A program made the translations under genes and the position numbers. A stretch of DNA of 47,572 nt from Verrucomicrobiales bacterium. Its GTDB lineage: Bacteria; Verrucomicrobiota; Verrucomicrobiia; Verrucomicrobiales; DEV007. The notes under the pieces were generated by a model. It worked only from the letters and a program-made list of their open reading frames with translations, did not search any database and was not told where the DNA came from. Shown one piece after another: positions 35,859-44,187 of the stretch (positions within the stretch are counted from its first letter, which is position 1; the number at the start of each line of letters is the position of its first letter). The stretch is taken from positions 24,112-71,683 of the forward strand of contig JARGOZ010000006.1 of the NCBI GenBank assembly GCA_029213025.1, read 5' to 3'.

Positions 35859-36651
35859 ACTCTTCATCTCCCGAAAACAAAAATCCGGTGAGCGGGCTGG
35901 TTGCAGACGCCTGATTGCTCATTTCGGGCATGCCGCATTCGTAGGCGGTGCGACCGGCTTCGACAGCTTGTTTGAAAGCGGTCGCCATTCGGCAGGGATC
36001 ACCGGCCACGGCGATGGCGGTGTTGACCAATACGGCATCAGCTCCGAGTTCCAAAGCTTCGGCGGCGTGACTGGGCGCACCGATTCCCGCATCCACCACC
36101 ACAGGAATATTCGCCTGTTCGATAATGATTTGAATTTGATGCCTCGTATCGAGACCGCGGTTGGAACCGATCGGGGAACCGAGAGGCATCACGGTGGCGG
36201 TGCCGACGTCTTCGAGTCGCTTCGCAAGGACAGGATCGGCATTAATATAGGGCATCACGGTGAAGCCTTCTTTCACCAGGATCTCCGCGGCGGCGAGGGT
36301 CTCTATCGGATCGGGCAAAAGGTAGGTGGGGTCCGGATGAATTTCCAGTTTGACCCATTTCGGAAGTCCCGCAGTGACAGCCAGTCTCGCGAGGCGCACA
36401 GCTTCCTCCGCATTCATCGCGCCGGAAGTGTTGGGCAGGAGCAAATATTTCTCCGGATCGACAAAATCGAGAATGTTCGCGTAGGGATCGCTTTTCCCGC
36501 TGAGATCCGCACGGCGAAGGGCCACGGTCACGATTTCCGTTCCGGATGCAGCAAGTGCATCACGCATGACTTCATTCGAGGAAAACTTCCCGGTTCCGGT
36601 GAGGAGACGGGAAGAGAATGTCCGATCGGCGATAGTGAGTAGCTGTGACAC
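35857..36651 (-). CDS. thiG: Thiazole synthase
   Basis: ThiG forms the thiazole phosphate ring of thiamine from deoxyxylulose phosphate, dehydroglycine and the ThiS thiocarboxylate. The TIM barrel begins [15 protein letters not shown] and contains [37 protein letters not shown] and the phosphate-binding [19 protein letters not shown] and [10 protein letters not shown], all standard. From the GTG at 36651 the protein is 264 residues, the usual size. The frame extends to a TTG at 36684, but that overlaps a likely promoter. No thiS, thiH or thiO is nearby. The C-terminal stop codon lies within repeat cluster D. Confidence 0.94.
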   Translation of the reverse strand: MSQLLTIADRTFSSRLLTGTGKFSSNEVMRDALAASGTEIVTVALRRADLSGKSDPYANILDFVDPEKYLLLPNTSGAMNAEEAVRLARLAVTAGLPKWVKLEIHPDPTYLLPDPIETLAAAEILVKEGFTVMPYINADPVLAKRLEDVGTATVMPLGSPIGSNRGLDTRHQIQIIIEQANIPVVVDAGIGAPSHAAEALELGADAVLVNTAIAVAGDPCRMATAFKQAVEAGRTAYECGMPEMSNQASATSPLTGFLFSGDEE

Positions 36652-36656
36652 GGCGT

Positions 36657-36684
36657 ATTGTAAATGGAGTGAGGAGAGGTGCAA
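36657..36684 (-). promoter_or_regulatory. Possible promoter of thiG
   Basis: On the minus strand TTGCAC (36684-36679), a 16-bp spacer and TACAAT (36662-36657) precede the GTG start by five bases. Transcription would begin at or next to the start codon, giving a leaderless mRNA. The -35 match is weak. Confidence 0.35.
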
Positions 36685-36721
36685 ACGCTTCTGATTTTAT
36701 GACCGAAAGAATCGAGGGCAC

Positions 36722-36752
36722 AAAAAAACCTCTCAAAGTAAACTCTGAGAGG
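36722..36752 (-). terminator. Rho-independent terminator, minus strand, probably for mscL
   Basis: CCTCTCA (36729-36735) pairs with TGAGAGG (36746-36752) around a ten-base loop. On the minus strand a T7 run follows (36728-36722). It lies about 190 bp beyond the mscL stop codon and upstream of thiG, in an AT-rich gap without other visible genes. Confidence 0.7.
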
Positions 36753-36941
36753 CTTTTAAGTGTAATCAGGTCACCACGACCCGTTCACAACAACAACCAA
36801 GCAATGAAACTTTAGGTGAAGAACACCCAAAACTCATGTAACAAAAAAATACGCTTTTTTTTCAAAATGTCGATAATTTTTTCAAAGCTGAGTCGTTATT
36901 TGGCATCTTTTTCTCAAGGGTGAGAAATAAGTGACTTACTG

Positions 36942-37382
36942 TCAGGAAATTTTGTCCCGGATCTGACCGAGAAGCTCTAACATCTTTTCTTCGTTGGTTG
37001 GCTCCGGATCTTTTGCCGGCGCTTCTTCCTCCTTTTTGTTCAAAGAACCGAGCAGCTTGATGATGACGATGAAGATCGCTGCCGCGACGAGCAAAAATGC
37101 GATGAGAGAGGAAATGAAGTTCCCGTAAGTGAGAAGGGCGGCACCGGTTTTTTCCGCTGCCTCGATCGGCATGCCCGGCGTAAAACCCTCGGGCTTGCTC
37201 AGCGCGACGTATTTATCGGAGAAATCAACTCCCCCGGTGATCAGGCCGAGAACCGGCATAAAGATGTCGTCGACGAGCGACTTCATTACAGTTCCGAAGG
37301 CTCCACCGATGATAATTCCAACGGCCATATCAATGAGATTTCCTTTGAAGGCGAAATCTTTGAATTCTTTTATTAGGTTCAT
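36942..37382 (-). CDS. mscL: Large-conductance mechanosensitive channel
   Basis: MscL opens on membrane stretch to release solutes during osmotic downshock. The 146-residue protein begins MNLIKEFKDFAFKGNLIDMA. It has the glycine-rich TM1 pore helix (VGIIIGGAFGTVMKSLVDD), a periplasmic loop, a second membrane helix (FISSLIAFLLVAAAIFIVI) and a charged C-terminal helix bundle (EEKMLELLGQIRDKIS). The open frame extends to 37466, but only the ATG at 37382 gives the family N-terminus. It is monocistronic, 105 bp downstream of the Nramp-related gene. Confidence 0.95.
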   Translation of the reverse strand: MNLIKEFKDFAFKGNLIDMAVGIIIGGAFGTVMKSLVDDIFMPVLGLITGGVDFSDKYVALSKPEGFTPGMPIEAAEKTGAALLTYGNFISSLIAFLLVAAAIFIVIIKLLGSLNKKEEEAPAKDPEPTNEEKMLELLGQIRDKIS

Positions 37383-37487
37383 AGTTATACTTAAGGTCTT
37401 AATTCTGAGAGAAACACTCTCCAAAAGGACACAATTAATTCTGAAAAAACCGGGAAGGAGTGTCAATCACTAAACAAGATCAAGCAT

Positions 37488-38894
37488 TCAAGGAACTTTA
37501 ACGACTTTCGCCGCTGATTTTTCCTGAAATTTCTCGACTGAACCTTTTACCGCCAGAAAGGCCAGAGCCAGAATCGCTATAATACTGATCATCAAAGCCA
37601 CGTCGTAGAGGAGGTTGGGCTTCAATTCGGCGGGCAGCCGCTTGAACCGGAACTGAATGGCGGCAACCACGACGAGCAGGAGGATCACCGAAGTGATCGT
37701 TCCCCCGGCGAGCACCATAAACACCGGTTCTTCGAAGAACTTGAAGAGGACTGCCCAGAGAATCGGAAAAAACCAGGCGAGCAGGGCTATGGTGATTTTG
37801 CGGTGCCGGGGATTGGAGAAGTCAATCAGACCGATCGCCCCGAAAGCATCCGTGTAGAGCCGGGACCACCCTGCGAGGGCGCTGAACAAGGTGGAAAAGA
37901 GAACAAAAACCGCTCCGATCGTGAATACAGGTCCGGCCCATGGTCCCACCGAGTCGGTGTACATCCGGGAGAGGGTGGTGATCATGGTGTAGCCTTCCGG
38001 AGTCAAACCCTGCTTGTTCAGGATCGCCGCTCCGAGCAGATAAAAAGCCACGGTCATCAGGGTATACACCACCATGGCGAGGAGAGCGTCGAGATACATG
38101 ACTTTCATCCAACCTTTGGCCCGCTTCAGCCAGGCATCATTCTCCTGGCGGGGACCGGTCTTGGCGGCGTAGCCTTTTTCGAGAAGCCAGTAGTTGTACA
38201 TCATGATTTCATCCCCGCCGACGCCGGTGATTCCGAAAGCAGCGATGGCCACGGCGAGAACTTCCGGAGGAAGTTTTTCGAAAATATGAAACCCACCGAC
38301 GATATCGGGAAACGCGATGGCGAAATCGGTCATCTGAATCGCCGCCAGGCAGGCCATCGTAAAAATCGTGAACAAACCGATCATAGCGATCGAGAGCCGT
38401 TCGATCAGCACGTACCAGCCCTGAAAGATGAGCAGTGACACGATTGGCGCGGTGATAACCACCCAGACCATCACCGGCACCGTGGGCACCAGCATATTCA
38501 TCGCAATGCCCACTCCACCGATAATTCCGCCAACCTGGAGGGGTTTTACAATCATGAGAATCAACCAAACCCACACGGACCAGTTCCCTTTTCCGAAGTG
38601 AGGCCCGGGAAATTGATTAAACGCCTGAAAGGTAGTTTCACCGGAGTGAATGGCATGGCGACCGAACTCAATTTGGCACATCACCTTCACAAGACAGCTC
38701 GCCAGGATCACCCAGAGAGCGACAAATCCAGCCTTTGCGCCGAGGGCCGTGGTAGCGATCAATTCACCCGATCCGACGATGGATGCCGAGAGAATCAACC
38801 CGGGGCCGAGATATTTCAACTTACCGAAAAAAGACGAAGGCGGGTCGTCGATCTGCGATTCGTCCAAAGCGTATGGATTCGTAGCGTGTGCCAT
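37488..38894 (-). CDS. Nramp-related transporter with altered metal-site motifs
   Basis: This 468-residue polytopic protein has about 11-12 membrane helices in the Nramp arrangement (KYLGPGLILSASIVGSGELI in TM1; AAFGITGVGGDEIMMYNYWL in the TM6 position). Canonical Nramp proteins have DPGN in TM1 and MPH in TM6 as manganese/iron ligands. Here these are GSGE and roughly GDE-M. It therefore belongs to a divergent Nramp-related clade, and its substrate, whether metal ion or something else, is open. It is alone on its transcript or upstream of mscL. The ATG at 38894 is the only reasonable start. Confidence 0.85.
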   Translation of the reverse strand: MAHATNPYALDESQIDDPPSSFFGKLKYLGPGLILSASIVGSGELIATTALGAKAGFVALWVILASCLVKVMCQIEFGRHAIHSGETTFQAFNQFPGPHFGKGNWSVWVWLILMIVKPLQVGGIIGGVGIAMNMLVPTVPVMVWVVITAPIVSLLIFQGWYVLIERLSIAMIGLFTIFTMACLAAIQMTDFAIAFPDIVGGFHIFEKLPPEVLAVAIAAFGITGVGGDEIMMYNYWLLEKGYAAKTGPRQENDAWLKRAKGWMKVMYLDALLAMVVYTLMTVAFYLLGAAILNKQGLTPEGYTMITTLSRMYTDSVGPWAGPVFTIGAVFVLFSTLFSALAGWSRLYTDAFGAIGLIDFSNPRHRKITIALLAWFFPILWAVLFKFFEEPVFMVLAGGTITSVILLLVVVAAIQFRFKRLPAELKPNLLYDVALMISIIAILALAFLAVKGSVEKFQEKSAAKVVKVP

Positions 38895-38970
38895 AGCGAA
38901 GATCTATAGCAGAAGCAACGTCCGACAGGAAAGCAAAAGACCTTCCCTGTTTCAGTCCATTGTGCGCGCG

Positions 38971-40152
38971 CTAGCCTACACTGACTTCCGGGCATTCGGC
39001 GAACTGATCGGCCCGGAGCTTTTCCATCGCGCGGATGATGGCATTTTCGTCCATTTCATTGACCTCGATCTTCCGCCCGATTCCTGGAACCAGAGTGATT
39101 GTGAGTTTGCCACCGAGGTGCTCCCGGAACTCTTCCAGACCTGCCAGAATAACGGGTTTTCCGCCTACGGACTGATCGAGATATTCTGACCACAGATCAA
39201 ATCCCACCGTCCGAATCAGCGCCAGAATTTCTTCAGCCGTTTCGCTGTCCAGCAATCCAATCTCAACGGAATAAAGGATGTCTATGGCCATACCGATCGC
39301 CACCGCTTCGCCGTGACTCACTTCGAAATCGGAGATTTGTTCCAGCTTGTGCGCCACCCAGTGACCAAAATCGAGCGGGCGGGCCGATCCGTATTCAAAC
39401 GGGTCCCCGCTGGTGGAAATGTGATCGATATGATTTTCCGCACTGCGCCGAATCGCCACTTCAAGAGATTTGGTCTCCAGTCGGCCCAGTTTTTCGGCGT
39501 TTTCTTTCAAAAAAGCATAGAAATCGGAATCGCGAATCAAGGCGACCTTAATCGCTTCGATTATGCCATCCCGACAGGCCCGGGGCGGTAGCGATTTCAG
39601 AAATTCCAGATCGTTTACGATGGCAAAAGGAACTGAAAAAGTACCAATCCAGTTCTTTTTGCCGAAATAATTGACTCCGTTTTTGACTCCAACACCGCCG
39701 TCACCCTGACTGAGAGTTGTCGTCGGCATCCGGACAAAACGGATTCCGCGGTGTGCCGTCGCAGCGGCAAACCCGGCCAGATCGATAAAAGCTCCCCCGC
39801 CGATCGCAATAATATAGGAGTGCCGGCAAATTTTGTGAAATTCGACTGCTTTCCAGATTTTTTCGACCAGCGACCAGTCATTTTTGCAGTTCTCGCCACC
39901 TTCCATCGCCATGGGCGGGGCAACGAGTTGAATCACATCGGAATGAATATCGCAATAGGTCGAAATCGTATCGAGCAGACGGGGGTTTCCTTCGGCCACA
40001 CCGGAGTCGATGAGCACAAGTACTTTAGCAGCACCTTCCAGCCCCGATGACTCAGCGATCAGGTCGCAGACCGTATGATTTTTCGAATCAAAAGCACCGT
40101 GAGTGAAAGCTACTCTATGCTGATAGGTGATTGGGATGGGACGTTGAATCAT
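38971..40152 (-). CDS. EboD-like sugar-phosphate cyclase (3-dehydroquinate synthase family)
   Basis: The 393-residue protein has the dehydroquinate-synthase fold: GGGAFIDLAGFAAATAHRG (NAD-binding loop), MPTTTLSQGDGGVGVKNGVN, and the metal ligands in DGIIEAIKVALI (Glu), DFGHWVAHKLE (His) and SHGEAVAIGM (His). The GDGGVGVKNGVN variant and the N-terminus PITYQHRVAFTHGAFD fit EboD-type cyclases better than AroB. EboD normally sits in the eboABCDEF cluster, which exports photoprotective or signalling compounds; no other ebo gene is visible here. The frame extends to a GTG at 40179, but the ATG at 40152 has a GAGGA upstream. Confidence 0.82.
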   Translation of the reverse strand: MIQRPIPITYQHRVAFTHGAFDSKNHTVCDLIAESSGLEGAAKVLVLIDSGVAEGNPRLLDTISTYCDIHSDVIQLVAPPMAMEGGENCKNDWSLVEKIWKAVEFHKICRHSYIIAIGGGAFIDLAGFAAATAHRGIRFVRMPTTTLSQGDGGVGVKNGVNYFGKKNWIGTFSVPFAIVNDLEFLKSLPPRACRDGIIEAIKVALIRDSDFYAFLKENAEKLGRLETKSLEVAIRRSAENHIDHISTSGDPFEYGSARPLDFGHWVAHKLEQISDFEVSHGEAVAIGMAIDILYSVEIGLLDSETAEEILALIRTVGFDLWSEYLDQSVGGKPVILAGLEEFREHLGGKLTITLVPGIGRKIEVNEMDENAIIRAMEKLRADQFAECPEVSVG

Positions 40153-40320
40153 ATTCCGTGAGTGTTCCTCACAATACACGATTACGAGGCAGGATCAGGC
40201 AGCGGCTAATGACGTGAAAAAGGTGTGAGCCTTTCTTTTTCCGAAAAAAGAATAAAACTTTCTAATATTCCTCTTTGTGGTCCGTCCAAGGATTACTACT
40301 TAGCATTTAATCTTTTTTGT

Positions 40321-40345
40321 CCCGGTGTGAAAACACCGGGATTTT
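40321..40345 (+). terminator. Hairpin with short T-tract between EboD-like gene and glgC
   Basis: CCCGGTGT (40321-40328) pairs with ACACCGGG (40333-40340) around GAAA, a stable tetraloop, followed by ATTTT on the plus strand. No plus-strand gene precedes it. On the minus strand, downstream of glgC, the hairpin is followed by ACAAAAAAG, not T residues. It may end glgC transcription imperfectly, or a small plus-strand RNA. Confidence 0.5.
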
Positions 40346-40378
40346 CGTATCCGGATGCCGCCGGATGCCGGGAAATCC

Positions 40379-41683
40379 CTAAACAATCGTCCCGTCGGGA
40401 ATGACGGTGCCTTTGGGAACCACGATCACTCCATCGCGAATGCAGCAGTATTTATTATCCATGTCTTCCCGGTTCCCCGGATCAATTACCACATTGTTTC
40501 CGATTTGGGCATTCTTATCGATGATAGCCCGGTTGATCCGTGAATTGGAACCAATTCGGATCGGGATTTCGATGGTTTTGCCTTTGTCATCCACCGATTG
40601 CTCATTGTAATAGTCAGATCCCATAATAACCGAATCCGTGATGTAGCAACCGGTCTCGATCACTGAACGAACCCCGATGAGCGACCGCTGAATCGTGGCA
40701 TTACTAATAATACAACCGTCTGAAATCAGGGCTTCCTGAATGTGGGCATTATTGATCTTACTTGCCGGAAGGAATCGGGCCCGGGTAAAAATCGGATTGT
40801 GAGAATCGAAGAAGTTGTAACTCGGAACCACCTTGGTCAGTTCCAAATTAGCCTCGTAAAAGGAACGAATTGTTCCGATATCCTCCCAGTATCCCTGAAA
40901 AACGTGCGAAAAGACCCGTTTATTCTCAATGGTCTGCGGAATGATATGTTTGCCGAAGTCTTCCATTTCGTTATCCAGCGCATCAATCATGGTCTGGCGA
41001 TTGAAAAGATAAATTCCCATCGAAGCCTGAAATCTCTCCTCTTTCTCAGGAACACCGAATTTTTTCAGCAGCGCAGGAGGCATTTTTAATTCATCAAGCA
41101 ATTTGTCATTGGTCCCTGGCTTCTCAACAAAGCGGGTGATTTTGAATTCGTCGTCCGTATCCATCAGCCCGAATGCCCGGGCCGGATCACGACGCACCGG
41201 AGTTGTCGCGATGGTTAACTCTGCATCGTTTATCAGATGCTCGCGAATCATCGCCTTAAAATCCATCCGGTACAACTGATCCCCGCTCAGAATCAGGAAG
41301 TACTTAAACGACCGCTCCAGAAAGTAATCGAGATTTTGCCGAACCGCATCAGCCGTCCCCTGATACCAGCCGTCCCCGGTCGGAGTTTGCTGGGCAGCGA
41401 GGATGTGAACAAAGTTATGACCGAAGTGATCAAACTTGTAAGCACCGGTCACGTGACGGTTTAAAGACTCGCTGTTGTACTGTGTCAGCACATACATCTG
41501 TCGAATCTCCGAATTGAGACAGTTGCTGATCGGGATATCAACCAGACGATACTTACCGGCAAGAGGCACGGCGGGTTTTGAGCGCTTGTGGGTCAGCGGA
41601 TGAAGGCGGCTTCCACGGCCTCCCCCCATGATAATTGCTAGTGTATTCCGGGATGCTTCTGAGGTGGTAATTACTGGTGGCAT
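40379..41683 (-). CDS. glgC: Glucose-1-phosphate adenylyltransferase
   Basis: GlgC makes ADP-glucose for glycogen synthesis. The N-terminal nucleotidyltransferase domain has MGGGRGSRLHPLTHKRSKPA (pyrophosphorylase signature) and VDIPISNCLNS, the substrate region GTADAVRQN and LSGDQLYRMDF, and FVEKPG. The C-terminal left-handed beta-helix (ALISDGCIISNATIQRSLIG; IRIGSNSRINRAIIDKNAQIG) completes the 434 residues. Other glycogen genes are not in the window. It diverges from glmS across a 122-bp shared promoter region in which I see no clear motif. Confidence 0.95.
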   Translation of the reverse strand: MPPVITTSEASRNTLAIIMGGGRGSRLHPLTHKRSKPAVPLAGKYRLVDIPISNCLNSEIRQMYVLTQYNSESLNRHVTGAYKFDHFGHNFVHILAAQQTPTGDGWYQGTADAVRQNLDYFLERSFKYFLILSGDQLYRMDFKAMIREHLINDAELTIATTPVRRDPARAFGLMDTDDEFKITRFVEKPGTNDKLLDELKMPPALLKKFGVPEKEERFQASMGIYLFNRQTMIDALDNEMEDFGKHIIPQTIENKRVFSHVFQGYWEDIGTIRSFYEANLELTKVVPSYNFFDSHNPIFTRARFLPASKINNAHIQEALISDGCIISNATIQRSLIGVRSVIETGCYITDSVIMGSDYYNEQSVDDKGKTIEIPIRIGSNSRINRAIIDKNAQIGNNVVIDPGNREDMDNKYCCIRDGVIVVPKGTVIPDGTIV

Positions 41684-41805
41684 AGCAGTAATTTCACCTT
41701 AGACTTCGAGGCCGAAAAATTAAACTCTTTTCGAAAATATATTCGTTTTAGCGGGCCATCATTTTGAGGTTAGTTTCGGTGACTACAATTTAAAGAACAG
41801 TAAGC

Positions 41806-43659
41806 ATGTGCGGTATCATTGGATATGTTGGTAAGGAAGACGCAGCCCCCATTCTCCTCGAAGGGCTGAGACGTCTCGAATACAGGGGGTATGACTCTTC
41901 GGGAATCGCCGTGATGAATGGCTCAAAGAGCATTCAGTTGCGCAAAAAAAGCGGCCGACTGCAAAACCTGCGTAACCTCGTCGCTGATCAACCAACAAAA
42001 GGGGCCTGCGGTATCAGCCACACCCGCTGGGCGACCCACGGTGAACCCACCGACAACAATGCCCACCCCCACCTCGACCAGAGCGGAAACCTTGCCATCG
42101 TTCACAACGGCGTCATCGAAAACTACCAGTCTCTCCGCGATGCCCTCGAAAAGGAAGGCCACGAATTTAAATCCCAGACAGACTCAGAGGTTCTGGCTCA
42201 TTTAATCGGTAAAATCTATGATGCGAGTGATGAAACAGATCTCCACAAACGCCTCATCTCTTCACTCCGGGAAGCTTTGAAGCAGGTCTCCGGAACCTAC
42301 GGAATCGCCGCGATGCACACCGATTCACCAAAATTTCTTGTCGGTGCCAGACTCGGCAGCCCGTTGATCGTTGGAGTTGGGCACGGGGAAAACTTTCTCG
42401 CGTCCGATGTCGGCGCGGTGATTTCCCACACTTCCAATGCGGTTTATCTGAATGACCGGGATATCGTCTGCCTCACAGAAGATGAATTCAGAGTCGAAAC
42501 GGTCGAAGGCGGAATCTCAGACTACGAAGTCAGTGAGGTAGAATACACCGCTGAACAGGCCGATATCGGTGACTACCCGCATTACATGCTCAAGGAAATC
42601 TACGAGCAGCCCGAATCGATCCAGAATGTTTTCCGGGGAAGGCTTCTCGACGAAGAGGCCTCCGCCATCCTCGGCGGGTTAAACATGACTCCCAAACAGC
42701 TTCGCGATGTCGACAGAATCGTTCTTTGCGGCTGCGGAACAGCTTCCCATGCCGCGATGGCCGGGGAATACATCATCGAAAGCCTCGCCCGGATTCCAAC
42801 CGAAGTGGAAATCGCGAGTGAATTTCGCTACAGAAATCCCCCTCTCGATAAAAATACCCTCGTTTTCGTGATAAGTCAGAGCGGGGAAACTCTCGACACC
42901 CTCTCCGCCATGCGGGAAGGACAGCGCAAAGGACACCGTGTACTGGGAATCGTTAATGCGGTGGGCTCCACCATCGCGCGTGAGTCAGACGGAGGGAGCT
43001 ACCTCTATTCCGGGCCCGAAATCGGAGTCGCCGCTACCAAATCCTTCACTTCCCAGGTCACCATGCTGGCACTTCTCGGGCTGCTCCTCGGAAGAATGCG
43101 GCACCTGTCGGTCGACTACGGCAAAAATATGCTCGAGGAAATCCGGGCTCTTCCCGCAAAAGTGGAAAGAATCCTCGAACAGAGCGACAGGATCAAAGAA
43201 ATCGCGCTGAAATACATCGATGCGGAAGGAATGCTTTTCCTCGGACGACAGTTCAATTATCCCACCGCAATGGAAGCCGCCTTGAAGATGAAGGAGATCT
43301 CCTACATCTTTGCCAGCGGCCACGCCAGCGCTGAATTGAAGCATGGCGTGATCGCCCTCGTAACGGAAAAGCTTCCCAGTGTGTTCATTATGCCCAATGA
43401 CTCTGTTTACGAGAAAAACGTGAGCAGTCTTGAGGAAGTAAAAGCGAGAAAAGGCCCTTGCATAGCCGTCACCACGGAAGGCAACACCGAAATGGAGAGG
43501 ATCGCCGATGACGTGATCTACATCCCTCCGGTGACCGAATGTCTCAGTCCGATTTTGTCGGTGATTCCGATGCAGCTGCTCAGCTATCATTTTGCTGTCG
43601 CGAGAGGATGCGACGTTGATAAACCGCGGAATCTGGCGAAGAGTGTAACTGTTGAGTAA
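41806..43659 (+). CDS. glmS: Glutamine-fructose-6-phosphate aminotransferase (isomerising)
   Basis: GlmS makes glucosamine-6-phosphate, the first step to UDP-GlcNAc for peptidoglycan and lipopolysaccharide. The product starts MCGIIGYVG, so Cys2 becomes the N-terminal glutaminase nucleophile. It has SHTRWATHGEP and HNGVIENY in the glutaminase domain, two SIS sugar-isomerase domains (VLCGCGTASHAAMAGEY; SQSGETLDTL; GRQFNYPTAMEAALKMKEI), and the conserved end DKPRNLAKSVTVE. At 617 residues it is full length. No glmS ribozyme is recognisable in the 122 bp upstream. Confidence 0.97.
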   Translation: MCGIIGYVGKEDAAPILLEGLRRLEYRGYDSSGIAVMNGSKSIQLRKKSGRLQNLRNLVADQPTKGACGISHTRWATHGEPTDNNAHPHLDQSGNLAIVHNGVIENYQSLRDALEKEGHEFKSQTDSEVLAHLIGKIYDASDETDLHKRLISSLREALKQVSGTYGIAAMHTDSPKFLVGARLGSPLIVGVGHGENFLASDVGAVISHTSNAVYLNDRDIVCLTEDEFRVETVEGGISDYEVSEVEYTAEQADIGDYPHYMLKEIYEQPESIQNVFRGRLLDEEASAILGGLNMTPKQLRDVDRIVLCGCGTASHAAMAGEYIIESLARIPTEVEIASEFRYRNPPLDKNTLVFVISQSGETLDTLSAMREGQRKGHRVLGIVNAVGSTIARESDGGSYLYSGPEIGVAATKSFTSQVTMLALLGLLLGRMRHLSVDYGKNMLEEIRALPAKVERILEQSDRIKEIALKYIDAEGMLFLGRQFNYPTAMEAALKMKEISYIFASGHASAELKHGVIALVTEKLPSVFIMPNDSVYEKNVSSLEEVKARKGPCIAVTTEGNTEMERIADDVIYIPPVTECLSPILSVIPMQLLSYHFAVARGCDVDKPRNLAKSVTVE

Positions 43660-43710
43660 AGCGATTCTCCTTGATAGAGGCGCAAAATCTCTTTAACTTC
43701 CCTTGAAAAT

Positions 43711-44187
43711 ATGGATCCCGATCCCGCAGAAGATTCCACCACGGACGTAAGCAGTTCTACCCCGGTTCGTCAGCTCACCGTATTTCTCGACAACCGGATT
43801 GGAGCTCTCCTTTCCATCGTTGATTTGCTGAAAAAGAACCACTTTGAAGTTCTCGGACTCAGCGTTAGAGACGCTCTGGATGCAACCGTCGTCCGGCTCA
43901 TCGTCAGCGACCCTTATTCCGTCGAAACTCTTTTTATGGAGAAAGGGATTCCTTTTAACACAACGGAACTTATTGTCGTCGAACTTGCTGAGGGTGCCAC
44001 CCAAATGGCCGACTGTCTCCGGGCGATTTTGAATGCGGAAACCAATATCCACTTCATCTATCCCATGCTCACCAGGCCCAACGGCAGGACAGCCATCGCG
44101 ATGTGCGTGGAGGACAACGACTTCGGCATCACCGTGCTCAACGAGTCCGGTTTCAAAATTTTGTCACAGGACGATTTGAGTCGTTAA
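43711..44187 (+). CDS. Tandem ACT-domain protein
   Basis: The 158-residue protein has a short acidic N-terminus and two ACT-like modules. The first is VRQLTVFLDNRIGALLSIVDLLKKNHFEVLG-type (about residues 21-85, runs split here by position) and the second, about 95-155, includes HFIYPMLTRPNGRTAIAMCV. ACT domains bind small effectors, usually amino acids. There is no fused enzyme, so this is a stand-alone regulator or sensor. It lies 51 bp after glmS in the same direction and could be co-transcribed. The effector is unknown. Confidence 0.75.
   Translation: MDPDPAEDSTTDVSSSTPVRQLTVFLDNRIGALLSIVDLLKKNHFEVLGLSVRDALDATVVRLIVSDPYSVETLFMEKGIPFNTTELIVVELAEGATQMADCLRAILNAETNIHFIYPMLTRPNGRTAIAMCVEDNDFGITVLNESGFKILSQDDLSR

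Noticed and set aside
36722..36752. Terminator for a plus-strand gene
   Set aside because: No plus-strand gene precedes it, and the longer T run is on the minus strand, which fits mscL.
41684..41805. glmS ribozyme or other riboswitch upstream of glmS
   Set aside because: The 122-bp gap is AT-rich and shows none of the conserved glmS ribozyme core or other aptamer sequence I can recognise.
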